Positions 37,600-46,093 of a stretch of 64,000 nt of DNA are shown here, piece after piece. This DNA is from an uncultured Glaciecola sp. (GTDB lineage: Bacteria; Pseudomonadota; Gammaproteobacteria; Enterobacterales; Alteromonadaceae), in NCBI GenBank assembly GCA_947496235.1, contig CANMCE010000001.1, forward strand, positions 434,001 to 498,000, written 5' to 3'. How positions within the stretch are numbered: the stretch's first letter is position 1; every line of letters starts with the position of its first letter. The position numbers were made by a program, and so were the translations under genes. Below the pieces are notes generated by a model. That model did not search any database, was not told the DNA's origin, and saw nothing but the letters and a program-made list of their open reading frames with translations.

Positions 37600-38289
37600 T
37601 TATTCTCTACCGGGTAGTTTTTTCCAGGTTACCTTGTCACGTAAATATGTCGGGGCGATGGACTCAGCATCCACCAATGCATTTTTTTGTCTATAGAAAT
37701 CAGCAATTTCTAACATAGCTACTGCATTAGGATACTCAACCTTTAAAGGTTTGGGTAGTGTTTTTATACCTAAGACGTCTTGATACGCTTCGTATCCAGT
37801 GCCAACAAACTGCTCAGAAGATAATCCTGCTACCAGTTCTCTCATCTCTTCCGGCGGCACTACCTGCTCTTCAGCCAGATGTAAAATACCGTCTTCACTA
37901 CAGCGATAGTAGCCCGAATAAACTTCGTTCATGCGGGCATCAATCAAGGCTAGGGTTTCAGAAACCTTGTTTTCCTTGTAATTTTGATAGCACATAGCAG
38001 CCAATGTAGATACTTGAGCTACAGGTAAGTCAGTACCAAACGCCAAACCCTGCACTGTACTTGCAGCTATTCTTACCCCGGTAAAGCTTCCTGGTCCACA
38101 CCCATACGCCAAGGTGTCAATCGCATTTAAGCCAATTTGATTGCGTGCTAGCAGTTGGTCAACAAAGGTTAAGATTTTCTGACTATGCTGCTGTGGACAA
38201 ATTTCAAATATAAAATCCGTTTCGCCATTGTAAGTTAATGCAACGCTGCATGCTTCTGTAGAAGTATCTATTGCTAAAATATTTGCCAT
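37600..38289 (-). CDS. tsaB: tRNA threonylcarbamoyladenosine biosynthesis protein TsaB
   Basis: 229 residues, ASKHA-fold partner of TsaD/TsaE in t6A37 tRNA modification. N-terminal ILAIDTSTEACSVALT and the central GCGPGSFTGVRIAASTVQGLAFG are diagnostic. The C-terminal MLEIADFYRQKNALVDAESIAPTYLRD is also conserved. It begins 0 bp after the yoaA stop (38290) and follows the E. coli order yoaA-tsaB-slp-fadD. Confidence 0.95.
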   Translation of the reverse strand: MANILAIDTSTEACSVALTYNGETDFIFEICPQQHSQKILTFVDQLLARNQIGLNAIDTLAYGCGPGSFTGVRIAASTVQGLAFGTDLPVAQVSTLAAMCYQNYKENKVSETLALIDARMNEVYSGYYRCSEDGILHLAEEQVVPPEEMRELVAGLSSEQFVGTGYEAYQDVLGIKTLPKPLKVEYPNAVAMLEIADFYRQKNALVDAESIAPTYLRDKVTWKKLPGRE

Positions 38290-40215
38290 TTATGCGCCTT
38301 CCCCTATTTGCTTTAGAAATGCTTCCACTTTAGTTAAATCTCTGGTTTTTTGCATATTAGGTAAACTCTTTAAAAAGGTCCTTGCATATGACTTACTGAC
38401 TAATCTGGTATCACAGATCACTAAAACCCCTTTGTCTTGATGATCTCGAATTAATCGTCCAGCCCCTTGTTTCAAGGTAATGACAGCTTTTGGTATTTGA
38501 ATAGCATCAAATGGTATTCCACCTTTAGCTCGGCAATCTTTAATACGGGCTTTTAACAGGGGATCATCCGGTGACGCAAAAGGTAACTTATCTATCATAA
38601 CACATTGCAAGGCTTCACCTTTTACATCTACGCCTTCCCAAAAGGCGCCCGTTGCAAACAAGGCAATATCGGATTTTTTAACAAAGGTATCCAGCAAGGA
38701 ATGTTTGCTAGCATCCCCTTGCACTAACACTTTTATATCAAGCTTTTCTGCCACCAACTTTGCCACTTCTCGCATCATGTAGTGAGAAGTAAACAAGAAG
38801 AAAGCGCGTCCGCCACTGGCGTCAATTAATCTCACGGCAATATCCGTTAGATGCTTTTTCATATCGATGTGTTGTGGCGCAGGTAAATATCTTGGCACGC
38901 ACAGCATGGCTTGATTAGGATAATCGAACGGACTGTCTAATTGCACTGTTTGCGCGTCTTCTAGCCCCATAGCCTCTTGATAATGGCTAAAACTCTCTCC
39001 CACACTGATGGTAGCCGAGGTAAAAATCCAAGCCGCTTGGCTTTTACGCACAATATTTGAAAATTGTTGACTGATATTTAACGGTGTTAAGTGGAAAACA
39101 ATATGCAATTTAGTGGTTTCATACCACAAACTGACATCTTGTTGCTGAGTATTAGTAATCTCATATAAATTGGCGGTGTATTCTCGCAATCGTTCAAATA
39201 ATTTATCGAGATCATCTTCCCTACCTTCATGCAAATCGGCAATTGCCAGCACCTGCTCTAGCACTTCATATAAGCGTTGTAGTTGCCCATTAAACTTGGA
39301 ATCAACTAACAATTCACTCAACTCACCTTTTTTCGGTTCAGCTTGAACGCATAAGCGCAAATCGACAATATTATGTTGCGCTTTAACGGCAACATCTGAA
39401 AGTTGCTGTGCATCTTTAAGGGTTACTTTTTGTATTTTCTCAATGTCGATCAACAAATCTTTAAGTTGCCGACTAGAAAATGTTTTACCAAAGTAATCAC
39501 TGGCAATATCGGGTAATAAATGCGCTTCATCGAAAACCACGGTATCCACTTGGGGAATTAGCTCACCAAAGCCACCTTCCTTTAACGCCAAATCTGCAAA
39601 AAACAAATGATGATTGACCACAATTACGTCTGCCGCTAAAGCTTTTTGTCTGGCTTTGAATAAATAACAATCGTCGTAATCTTTACAATCTTTACCTAAA
39701 CAATTGTCTACAGTGGAGGTGACCAAAGGAATCACACTTGCCCCTTCTTCAAGCGCTGAAAGTTCACCGATATCCCCTGTGGTAGTGGTATTACTCCATT
39801 TTTTCACCAGATTATACTGATGTAGCGTTTGCTGATCTAAACGCATGTGATCGCCACCGTTTAAACGTAAACGGTAGGTGCATAAATAGTTTGACCGCCC
39901 TTTTAACAACGCAGTTTTACGGGTTTTATCAATGGCATTTTTAACCAAAGGTAAATCACGCTTGTATAGTTGTTCCTGCAGGTTTTTAGTACCCGTACTA
40001 ACGATGGTTTTACCTTCAGATTGCAGCGCTGGCACTAAATAAGCGAATGTTTTTCCAGTGCCTGTTCCCGCTTCTGCTATCAGACATTTTTTTTGCTCTA
40101 ATGCTTTGGCAATCTTGTTGGATAACTCAACCTGCTGTTCACGAACCACATAGCCTTTTACCAGCGTGGAAAGGATGCCTTGTTGAGCAAAAAATTGTTC
40201 GACAGAAGAGGACAT
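38290..40215 (-). CDS. yoaA: DinG-family ATP-dependent DNA helicase YoaA
   Basis: 641 residues. XPD/DinG-like superfamily 2 helicase with Fe-S cluster. Walker A AEAGTGTGKT at 47-56; 4Fe-4S cysteines C112, C172, C177, C183; DEAH at 229-232. C-terminal helicase motifs ATGAFWEGVD and QGAGRLIRDHQDKG are present. In E. coli YoaA acts in replication-fork repair with HolC and is LexA-controlled; here no clear LexA box is visible in the 50 bp upstream, only a hairpin. It is immediately followed by tsaB. Confidence 0.94.
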   Translation of the reverse strand: MSSSVEQFFAQQGILSTLVKGYVVREQQVELSNKIAKALEQKKCLIAEAGTGTGKTFAYLVPALQSEGKTIVSTGTKNLQEQLYKRDLPLVKNAIDKTRKTALLKGRSNYLCTYRLRLNGGDHMRLDQQTLHQYNLVKKWSNTTTTGDIGELSALEEGASVIPLVTSTVDNCLGKDCKDYDDCYLFKARQKALAADVIVVNHHLFFADLALKEGGFGELIPQVDTVVFDEAHLLPDIASDYFGKTFSSRQLKDLLIDIEKIQKVTLKDAQQLSDVAVKAQHNIVDLRLCVQAEPKKGELSELLVDSKFNGQLQRLYEVLEQVLAIADLHEGREDDLDKLFERLREYTANLYEITNTQQQDVSLWYETTKLHIVFHLTPLNISQQFSNIVRKSQAAWIFTSATISVGESFSHYQEAMGLEDAQTVQLDSPFDYPNQAMLCVPRYLPAPQHIDMKKHLTDIAVRLIDASGGRAFFLFTSHYMMREVAKLVAEKLDIKVLVQGDASKHSLLDTFVKKSDIALFATGAFWEGVDVKGEALQCVMIDKLPFASPDDPLLKARIKDCRAKGGIPFDAIQIPKAVITLKQGAGRLIRDHQDKGVLVICDTRLVSKSYARTFLKSLPNMQKTRDLTKVEAFLKQIGEGA

Positions 40216-40222
40216 AGATGAT

Positions 40223-40246
40223 GGCGCTTTACAAAAATAAAGCGCC
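40223..40246. terminator. Symmetrical hairpin between ABC permease and yoaA
   Basis: GGCGCTTTA (40223-40231) and TAAAGCGCC (40238-40246) pair perfectly around a 6-nt loop. It lies between the permease stop and the yoaA start on the minus strand. No T-run follows, so it is probably a weak terminator or a 5'-leader structure of yoaA. Confidence 0.4.
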
Positions 40247-40265
40247 GTATTTAATAGTATTTAGC

Positions 40266-41471
40266 TTATCGGAACAAGACTTTTTCACGATTAAACCAAT
40301 AAACGCAAAAATAAAGTAGTGCGCCGGCAAGTAATACGCTTGATCCAAATATCGCCAATAATTGGAAGTAATCCATAGTGCCTTTAACCAATTCTTTTAT
40401 GGCAAGGGCTACATTGGTTAAGGGAATCCAAGCGTAAACGCCTTTAAGCTCGATTCCGGGCATCAAGGCAATCATAACAGGCACCAACACCACAAATATC
40501 AATGGTGACATATAGCCCTGAGCTTCTTTATAAGACCGAGCATAGATTGATAGCGATAATAAGGAAGCAGAAAAGATAGCGACTATGGGCACCAGCATGA
40601 AAAACACTAACAAGAAGTCAATTAGATCGATTGAAGACATGAATTCTGCTACTTTTTCTATTTGAAATCCTTGACTTACCACCAAACTCCAGATGGCGAT
40701 ACTCAGCACGGTAACCAATGCAGAAGTTACCCCCGCAACACATAAGGTCAAAAATTTCCCTAATACAATTTGTGTTCGGCTAATAGGCGATAATAATAAG
40801 GTTTCTAAAGTGCCTCTTTCTTTTTCACCCGCGCCTATGTCCCCAGCAGGGATCATGGCACCTTGCAAACATAGGATGAACAAGAAATACGGGATCATTC
40901 CACCTATGGTCGCCCCAATTGTTTCTCGCTGATCGGCTACGTTTTCACGCTCTATTTTAATAGGTTCTAATAAGCCCGTTTGAACCTCTGGAGAAACGCC
41001 TAATATTTCAAAGGCTGCTTTTTGATTCCGCTCTGAAATTTCTTTAGTAATCTCATCAAGCCTTTCTTGAACAAAATTTAACTGTGCAGCGTTGAGATAA
41101 AGTGTAATTAGGATCTGTCCACTATTTAACAAATCATCGCCATAGTTATCAGGAATTTTTAATACGAAATCTAGCTCGCCTGATTTTATCAGTTGCGCAA
41201 TTTCTTCATCAGAACTCGGTGTTTGTGTTAATTCGATTAAGTTTAGATTATCCACCGCTGCTAATTTGTCAGCAAGTTCTACATTTGCCACATTAGTAAT
41301 CACGGCAAAATCCAAGGATTTGGCTTTCGCGTCAGAAGCTGCTGAAGCCCCAAGATAAATGACACCACCAATCAATAGAGGAAAAATCAAAATTGGCAGA
41401 GCAATCATAAAAAACAGAGTCTTGCGATCTCTTGTTATTTCTAGCAGTTCCTTTTTAAGTATTTGCCACAT
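40266..41471 (-). CDS. ABC transporter permease (NatB/ABC-2 type)
   Basis: 401 residues from the ATG at 41471, which overlaps the ATPase stop (TAATG) and has AAGGAG before it. An N-terminal membrane helix (RKTLFFMIALPILIFPLLIGG) is followed by a large periplasmic domain (about 45-190) and five or six further helices (190-400). The ABC-2 signature region has GAGEKERGTLETLLLSPISR. It is the NatB-type membrane half of an exporter, with the ATPase as partner. Substrate cannot be read from the sequence. Confidence 0.85.
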   Translation of the reverse strand: MWQILKKELLEITRDRKTLFFMIALPILIFPLLIGGVIYLGASAASDAKAKSLDFAVITNVANVELADKLAAVDNLNLIELTQTPSSDEEIAQLIKSGELDFVLKIPDNYGDDLLNSGQILITLYLNAAQLNFVQERLDEITKEISERNQKAAFEILGVSPEVQTGLLEPIKIERENVADQRETIGATIGGMIPYFLFILCLQGAMIPAGDIGAGEKERGTLETLLLSPISRTQIVLGKFLTLCVAGVTSALVTVLSIAIWSLVVSQGFQIEKVAEFMSSIDLIDFLLVFFMLVPIVAIFSASLLSLSIYARSYKEAQGYMSPLIFVVLVPVMIALMPGIELKGVYAWIPLTNVALAIKELVKGTMDYFQLLAIFGSSVLLAGALLYFCVYWFNREKVLFR

Positions 41472-42253
41472 TATACATTCTCCTTTTTCACACATGCTAA
41501 GAATGCGTGATGTAAGCTAGCATCCGATTTTGCTCTAAAGTCGTCTAAGCTACCTTGAAAGGTAGTTATACCCTGATCAATGATGGCCACTGAATCACAA
41601 AGTTCAGCCACTTCATCTAGGTGGTGAGTAGAAAAAATCACCGGGATACGGGCTTCTTTTAACGAACGAATAAATTCAATCACTGTACTAGTAGCCATGA
41701 TATCCAACCCAGTGGTTGGTTCATCCAATACAATTACTTCAGGGTCGTGCACCACAGCGCGTGCAATAGATGTTTTTTGTTTCATCCCTGTTGAGTAATT
41801 TTCACTGCGTCTATCTAAAAAAGTTTCCATATCCAGCTGCTTAGCTAAAACGGTAATTTTTTCTTCGATTTGCGCATCTGACAGGCCATTCAAACGCCCA
41901 AAATATGCGATATTCTCTCGTCCAGTCAAGCGTCCATATAAGCCCGTTGAACCAGAAAGAAAACCAATTTTTTTACGCGCTTCCACTGGATTTTGAATAA
42001 CATCAACACCATTGATTTCAATTGCCCCTTGGTCTGGTTCTAGGGCAGTTGATAGCACTCTTAATGTGGTAGTTTTCCCTGCCCCATTGGGACCAAGTAA
42101 CCCTAGTACTTCACCGTTATCACAAGATAAACTGACGTCTTTAATGGAATGAAAATAACGCCCCTGTAAACGCGGATCTTTTTTATCTTGTTCGCTTAAT
42201 TTTTTAGGGTTTTCAACTTTAAACTTTTTTGCGAGATTGGAAATTTTAATCAT
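41471..42253 (-). CDS. ABC transporter ATP-binding protein (NatA type)
   Basis: 260 residues from the ATG at 42253 (GGAAGA lies upstream). Walker A GLLGPNGAGKTTT, Q-loop, the signature motif YSTGMKQKTSIAR and Walker B VIVLDEPTTGLDIM are all present, and the H-loop is in FSTHHLDEV. The segment about 15-40 carries a charged insert (KLSEQDKKDPRLQGRY) typical of NatA. It is translationally coupled to the permease through TAATG. A two-gene Na+ or drug exporter is likely. Confidence 0.88.
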   Translation of the reverse strand: MIKISNLAKKFKVENPKKLSEQDKKDPRLQGRYFHSIKDVSLSCDNGEVLGLLGPNGAGKTTTLRVLSTALEPDQGAIEINGVDVIQNPVEARKKIGFLSGSTGLYGRLTGRENIAYFGRLNGLSDAQIEEKITVLAKQLDMETFLDRRSENYSTGMKQKTSIARAVVHDPEVIVLDEPTTGLDIMATSTVIEFIRSLKEARIPVIFSTHHLDEVAELCDSVAIIDQGITTFQGSLDDFRAKSDASLHHAFLACVKKENV

Positions 42254-42446
42254 GCATTGAATCTTCCATGGTTTTGTTAGCTTTGTAAGGCTGACAGACA
42301 GCATAAAACAAAGAAAATAATTAACCAATAGACAGACTTATACTTTTTCCCCACTAAATTGTTACAACAGTTTTCAAACCCTGTTAAAAGTTTATAAACT
42401 GACGTAAAGTAGCGAAAAAAGGCGTAACAACAATAATCAAGGAATA

Positions 42447-43166
42447 ATGATGTCTGAACAAGAATTGTCCGTCACTAACCCCTTACAGGCGGCCAGTGAA
42501 GTATTTTATAAGCCTAAAGCCGTGTTTACTGCCGTAGGCAAAGTCAATGGCTGGTCTTGGGTCCCCTTCATTTTAGTGATAGTTATGGGTATTTTACCTG
42601 TTTATCTGTATTACCATGTGGTTGATTTATCATGGTTAGTAAATCAAATGGCATTGGCTGCGAATCCTGATGGGAGCCCTGCAGAAATAGAAAATTACAA
42701 GCGACAAATGCCTGAAAACTTTTATGTGTACAGTTATTTTGTCATCCCTATTTTTATTTCGTTAATAACTGCAATTTTTGCTGGGTATTTTACCTTTGTG
42801 ACACGCAATGATGAAACCAACGTTCAAGGTTTTACAGATTGGTATGGGGCCATGTGGTGGATCTATATGCCCACCATTATTAACAGTTTTTTTGCTTGTC
42901 TTCTTCTTGCGCTACAAGAACAGAATGTTCAAGTAAATACAGCAATAATGGCGCCTCTGTCTATGGCATATATTTTTGGTCTTGATATGACATCAGAAGC
43001 ATTCAACTTTTTGAGTAACATAAGATTAGACAGTTTATGGTCAATCTTACTATCAGCTTATTGCGTAAACACCTGGACCAGTTTTAATTTTAAAAAATCC
43101 ATGATAATTGCGTTAATTCCTTATGCTGTGATTTGGGGCATACCATTCCTATTTTTCATCCTGTAA
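42447..43166 (+). CDS. Yip1-family membrane protein
   Basis: 239 residues, with five hydrophobic segments (about 38-60, 95-115, 137-160, 175-200 and 220-239). The N-terminal NPLQAASEVFYKPKAVFTAV is the standard opening of bacterial Yip1-domain proteins, where a short cytoplasmic stretch precedes the membrane part. AAGGAA stands before two tandem ATGs; the first is used here. Transcribed away from the NatA gene, with no cotranscribed partner. Function unknown. Confidence 0.82.
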   Translation: MMSEQELSVTNPLQAASEVFYKPKAVFTAVGKVNGWSWVPFILVIVMGILPVYLYYHVVDLSWLVNQMALAANPDGSPAEIENYKRQMPENFYVYSYFVIPIFISLITAIFAGYFTFVTRNDETNVQGFTDWYGAMWWIYMPTIINSFFACLLLALQEQNVQVNTAIMAPLSMAYIFGLDMTSEAFNFLSNIRLDSLWSILLSAYCVNTWTSFNFKKSMIIALIPYAVIWGIPFLFFIL

Positions 43167-43169
43167 AAA

Positions 43170-43184
43170 CTAGAGCGTGTTTAT
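43170..43184 (+). repeat. Copy 2 of CTAG-headed short repeat
   Basis: CTAGAGCGTGTTTAT is identical over 15 bp to the copy at 45911. A second CTAG lies at 43200-43203, 26 bp after the first, so the two CTAGs could bracket a mini-element. Confidence 0.5.
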
Positions 43185-43198
43185 TTTTGTCATTAATT

Positions 43199-43224
43199 GC
43201 TAGCCAGTTCTTTTACTGGCTAGC
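43199..43224. terminator. Terminator between Yip1 and DUF3025 genes
   Basis: GCTAGCCAGT (43199-43208) and ACTGGCTAGC (43215-43224) form a perfect 10-bp stem with a TCTTTT loop, followed by CTTTTCTC on the plus strand. It serves convergent genes; the minus-strand stop lies inside the right arm. Confidence 0.6.
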
Positions 43225-44004
43225 CTTTTCTCGCAATGGCATAAAATAGTCTTTATTCCCATAGAACTCTGTTGTTTGTTCTGCGCCATACCATCCTGGT
43301 ACCCCCAGTATCGGCAACGGCTTCAAGGGTCTAGGCCGCTCAAATAAGTTGTTAGTAACTAAATAGTTAGCTAGATGCTGATCTAACTGGCATTGGGATA
43401 AACTGTCAACTGGACAATCCAAATTAATCACTAAGGCTTTTGCGGTTAATCCGATAAAGGGCGCTAACAACATCTCCAAATTGGCATGTCCAAATACAAA
43501 CGGCCGAATATTACGGTGCCATAATTCCTTTTTATGAATAAACAGGGATTGCCAATTATGCTGAGATAAATCTGTTATCACATCCACTTGATGACAAAAT
43601 AAAACGATTCCGCATTCATCAAAATGGGTGATACGATCTCGCACTCTCCCTCTAGGAGAAAGCCCAATTTTTCGAATTTGCTCAATATGAAGTTCATTCA
43701 ATAGCGCTTTAGTTTTAGGCATCAATAGCCAGATAAGCCCATTACATAAATCATGCAGATTATTGCGACGGGTGGGTATTACTCGATCTCTATAAATGAT
43801 TTCTTCGTAGTAACCTTGCAATTGACAACTGTCTTGATCGATAAAAGAATATTCGGCATTGTTTGGCCGCAAAGCATTTAGGCCATCTGCGTGTAAACTA
43901 ATTTCTGTTGTTAGCGGAAGCGGAAGCTGTTTAAAAATATGTGCAAAGGCCTGACTTAACTCGCCTTGCTCATATTGTGAAATTAAATGGTTGAGATTAT
44001 CCAC
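43213..44004 (-). CDS. DUF3025 domain-containing protein
   Basis: 263 residues, no signal peptide. The region IPTRRNNLHDLCNGLIWLLMPKTKALLN (about 95-125) is the hallmark of the DUF3025 family, and DRITHFDECGIVLF follows. The C-terminal half is helical. Function unknown; family members are scattered in gammaproteobacteria. Single-gene unit, convergent with Yip1. Confidence 0.82.
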   Translation of the reverse strand: MDNLNHLISQYEQGELSQAFAHIFKQLPLPLTTEISLHADGLNALRPNNAEYSFIDQDSCQLQGYYEEIIYRDRVIPTRRNNLHDLCNGLIWLLMPKTKALLNELHIEQIRKIGLSPRGRVRDRITHFDECGIVLFCHQVDVITDLSQHNWQSLFIHKKELWHRNIRPFVFGHANLEMLLAPFIGLTAKALVINLDCPVDSLSQCQLDQHLANYLVTNNLFERPRPLKPLPILGVPGWYGAEQTTEFYGNKDYFMPLREKASQ

Positions 44005-44084
44005 TTGTGGCCTGCAATGTCATATACTCATAACCTAATCGACGTTTTAAAGATGAATTTGATAATAATAAAAGAGGAAAAACG

Positions 44085-45752
44085 ATGGGAATGCTATCAA
44101 AGAACCCTGTAAAATTCAGTATTTTTACAGCGGTAGTACTGCTCGCCTCAGCTTGCTCCAAAGAGCCCGAAGCGCCTAGTACAACAACTGAACCACAAAC
44201 ACCCAGTAATTTTGAGCAAGTTTATGCTGATATTTCAGTCGATAATTTGCGTGAACACATCAAAACCCTAGCATCAGATGAATTTGCAGGTCGTTTACCT
44301 ACCACTGAAGGTGAACAAAAAACCCTAGATTATCTCGTAAACTCTTTAAAAGCTTCTGGATTTGGGCCAGGCAATGGCGATAGCTTTTTTCAGCAAGTCG
44401 ATCTGATGGAAATAACTGCAGATCCAGATATGACGCTAACCTTGGGTGATCAAACCCTTGAATATAAAGAAGGTATGGTTGCGGGTTCTAAACGTGAACA
44501 GGCTGAGATAACACTTAAAGATTCAGAGGTCATCTTCTTAGGTTTTGGCGTTAATGCACCTGAATATGAATGGAATGACTATGCCGATGTGGATGTAAAA
44601 GGTAAAACTGTCATTGTATTGGTAAATGATCCAGGATTTGAAAACCCTGATTCTGGTAAATTCCAAGGCAAAACCATGACCTATTATGGTAGATGGTCAT
44701 ACAAATATGAAGAAGCAAGCCGCCAAGGTGCTGAAGCGGTATTCATAGTACATGAAACTGCGCCGGCATCTTATGGGTGGACTGTAGTTGCCAATAGTTG
44801 GAGCGGACCTCAATACGGTTTAGTGTCGGAAGACCAAGGGGCATCTCGCGTTGCAGTCGAAGGCTGGATTTCCCGCGAAGCCGCGGTGACTTTATTTGAA
44901 AATGCCGGTTTAAACTTCGAGGAAGAAAAAGCCAAAGCGCTTTCAGGTCCTTACCAGGTTGCATTAAATCAAACTGCTTCAGTAACGGTTAAAAACGATT
45001 TTGAAAAATCTGTCAGTAATAATGTCATAGCAACATTACCAGGTAGCAAAGCGCCTAACGAACATATTATCTACACCGCCCATTGGGACCATTTAGGTAC
45101 AGATGATTCTAAAGACGGCGACCATATCTATAACGGCGCCCATGACAACGCCACAGGCACAGCAGCTTTGTTATCAATGGCAGAAGCTTATGGTGATTTA
45201 AATCAAGCACCTGATAGATCTATCACCATGTTATTTGTCACCGCTGAAGAACAAGGATTACTGGGGTCTAAATACTACGCGGAAAATCCAATTATTCCGT
45301 TAAAAGACACAGTAGCCAATATCAACCTTGATGCAATGAATGTATTAGGAAGAACCAAGGATATTGCCGTTATTGGTAAAGGAAAATCAGAATTAGAAGA
45401 CTACCTAAAAATAGCTGCAGATAGACAACAGCGTGAAATTGTTGAAGAAGGTCGACCTGAAGCGGGCTACTACTATCGTTCAGATCATTTTAGCTTTGCC
45501 AAACAAGGTGTCCCGGCTCTATACGCAAAAGGTGGCGAAATTCCCATTGATGAAGCTACAGCTGACTATAGAAAGCGAATGAATGTAGTGGTTACGGGTT
45601 GTTACCATCAAGTTTGCGACCAATTCAGAGAAAAATGGGATATGGGCGGAATTCTTGAAGATACTCAGTTATTGTTTGAAGTAGGTTATGAAATAGCCAA
45701 CACTGATGCATGGCCAGCATGGAATCCAACCAGTGAATTCCAACGCAAATAA
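44085..45752 (+). CDS. M28 family metallopeptidase, lipoprotein
   Basis: 555 residues. The lipoprotein signal has lipobox LASAC (Cys24). A PA-type domain (about 140-290) interrupts the peptidase, as in aminopeptidase Y. Zinc ligands are visible: H333 (HWDHLG), D354 (GAHDNATG), E388/E389 (TAEEQG), D416 (NLDAMN) and H468 (RSDHFSF). It is a cocatalytic two-zinc aminopeptidase or carboxypeptidase, acting in the periplasm or at the outer membrane. A strong terminator follows. It stands alone on the plus strand. Confidence 0.9.
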   Translation: MGMLSKNPVKFSIFTAVVLLASACSKEPEAPSTTTEPQTPSNFEQVYADISVDNLREHIKTLASDEFAGRLPTTEGEQKTLDYLVNSLKASGFGPGNGDSFFQQVDLMEITADPDMTLTLGDQTLEYKEGMVAGSKREQAEITLKDSEVIFLGFGVNAPEYEWNDYADVDVKGKTVIVLVNDPGFENPDSGKFQGKTMTYYGRWSYKYEEASRQGAEAVFIVHETAPASYGWTVVANSWSGPQYGLVSEDQGASRVAVEGWISREAAVTLFENAGLNFEEEKAKALSGPYQVALNQTASVTVKNDFEKSVSNNVIATLPGSKAPNEHIIYTAHWDHLGTDDSKDGDHIYNGAHDNATGTAALLSMAEAYGDLNQAPDRSITMLFVTAEEQGLLGSKYYAENPIIPLKDTVANINLDAMNVLGRTKDIAVIGKGKSELEDYLKIAADRQQREIVEEGRPEAGYYYRSDHFSFAKQGVPALYAKGGEIPIDEATADYRKRMNVVVTGCYHQVCDQFREKWDMGGILEDTQLLFEVGYEIANTDAWPAWNPTSEFQRK

Positions 45753-45765
45753 ATAATACCAACTT

Positions 45766-45792
45766 AAAACCCGCCGTACCGGCGGGTTTTTT
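45766..45792 (+). terminator. Rho-independent terminator after M28 peptidase
   Basis: Stem CCCGCCG (45770-45776) and CGGCGGG (45780-45786) with a 3-nt loop, preceded by A residues and followed by TTTTTT. A clear intrinsic terminator. Confidence 0.9.
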
Positions 45793-45860
45793 AATTATGA
45801 ATTCTGAATTAACTTGGCTTTTTGTTATCTTTTAGTAAAAAAACCTATGCAATTTGGGTT

Positions 45861-45889
45861 TTGACATAATTAACACTTGCAAATTAATT
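45861..45889 (+). promoter_or_regulatory. Candidate asnB promoter
   Basis: TTGACA (45861-45866), a 17-bp spacer, then TTAATT (45884-45889) with TAATTT in register one base on. The -35 is perfect, the -10 moderate. It would give a leader of about 195 nt before asnB. Confidence 0.45.
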
Positions 45890-45910
45890 TTAAACTGGCA
45901 AATTCCCTAC

Positions 45911-45952
45911 CTAGAGCGTGTTTATCACTTTACAAAGATCAATAGGCTCTAG
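45911..45952 (+). mobile_element. CTAG-flanked 42-bp mini-element (copy 3 of repeat)
   Basis: The segment starts CTAGAGCGTGTTTATC and ends GATCAATAGGCTCTAG. The flanking CTAG on both sides looks like a 4-bp target duplication of the YTAR type made by IS5-family elements. The next 12 bp on each side match as inverted repeats at 9 of 12 positions (AGCGTGTTTATC against AGCCTATTGATC). This is a candidate decayed MITE; no transposase is present. Confidence 0.45.
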
Positions 45953-46035
45953 ACACCATATAAAAATAAAAACAGTGTCGACAAAAATAAGTGCTGACTA
46001 TTCTCGAGTAAGTAGCATCCCACGACAGTAAACAA

Positions 46036-46055
46036 AAAACCTGTAATCAGGTTTT
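46036..46055 (+). promoter_or_regulatory. Terminator-like hairpin in asnB leader
   Basis: AAAACCTG-TAAT-CAGGTTTT forms a perfect 8-bp stem with a 4-nt loop, ending 38 bp before the asnB ATG and followed by CT. Its position in the 5' leader suggests attenuation or mRNA stability control. Confidence 0.4.
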
Positions 46056-46093
46056 CTACATCAATTACTAGTTGAACAGAGGCGAATCCTTTT

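Larger units (their letters stand above)
45753..46093. other. Intergenic: terminator, mini-element and asnB leader
   Basis: 341 bp with no gene. It contains, in order, the M28 terminator (45766), a promoter-like TTGACA with TTAATT at 17-bp spacing (45861-45889), a CTAG-flanked 42-bp element (45911) and a hairpin close to the asnB start (46036). Together these suggest a leader of about 200 nt for asnB. Confidence 0.6.
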
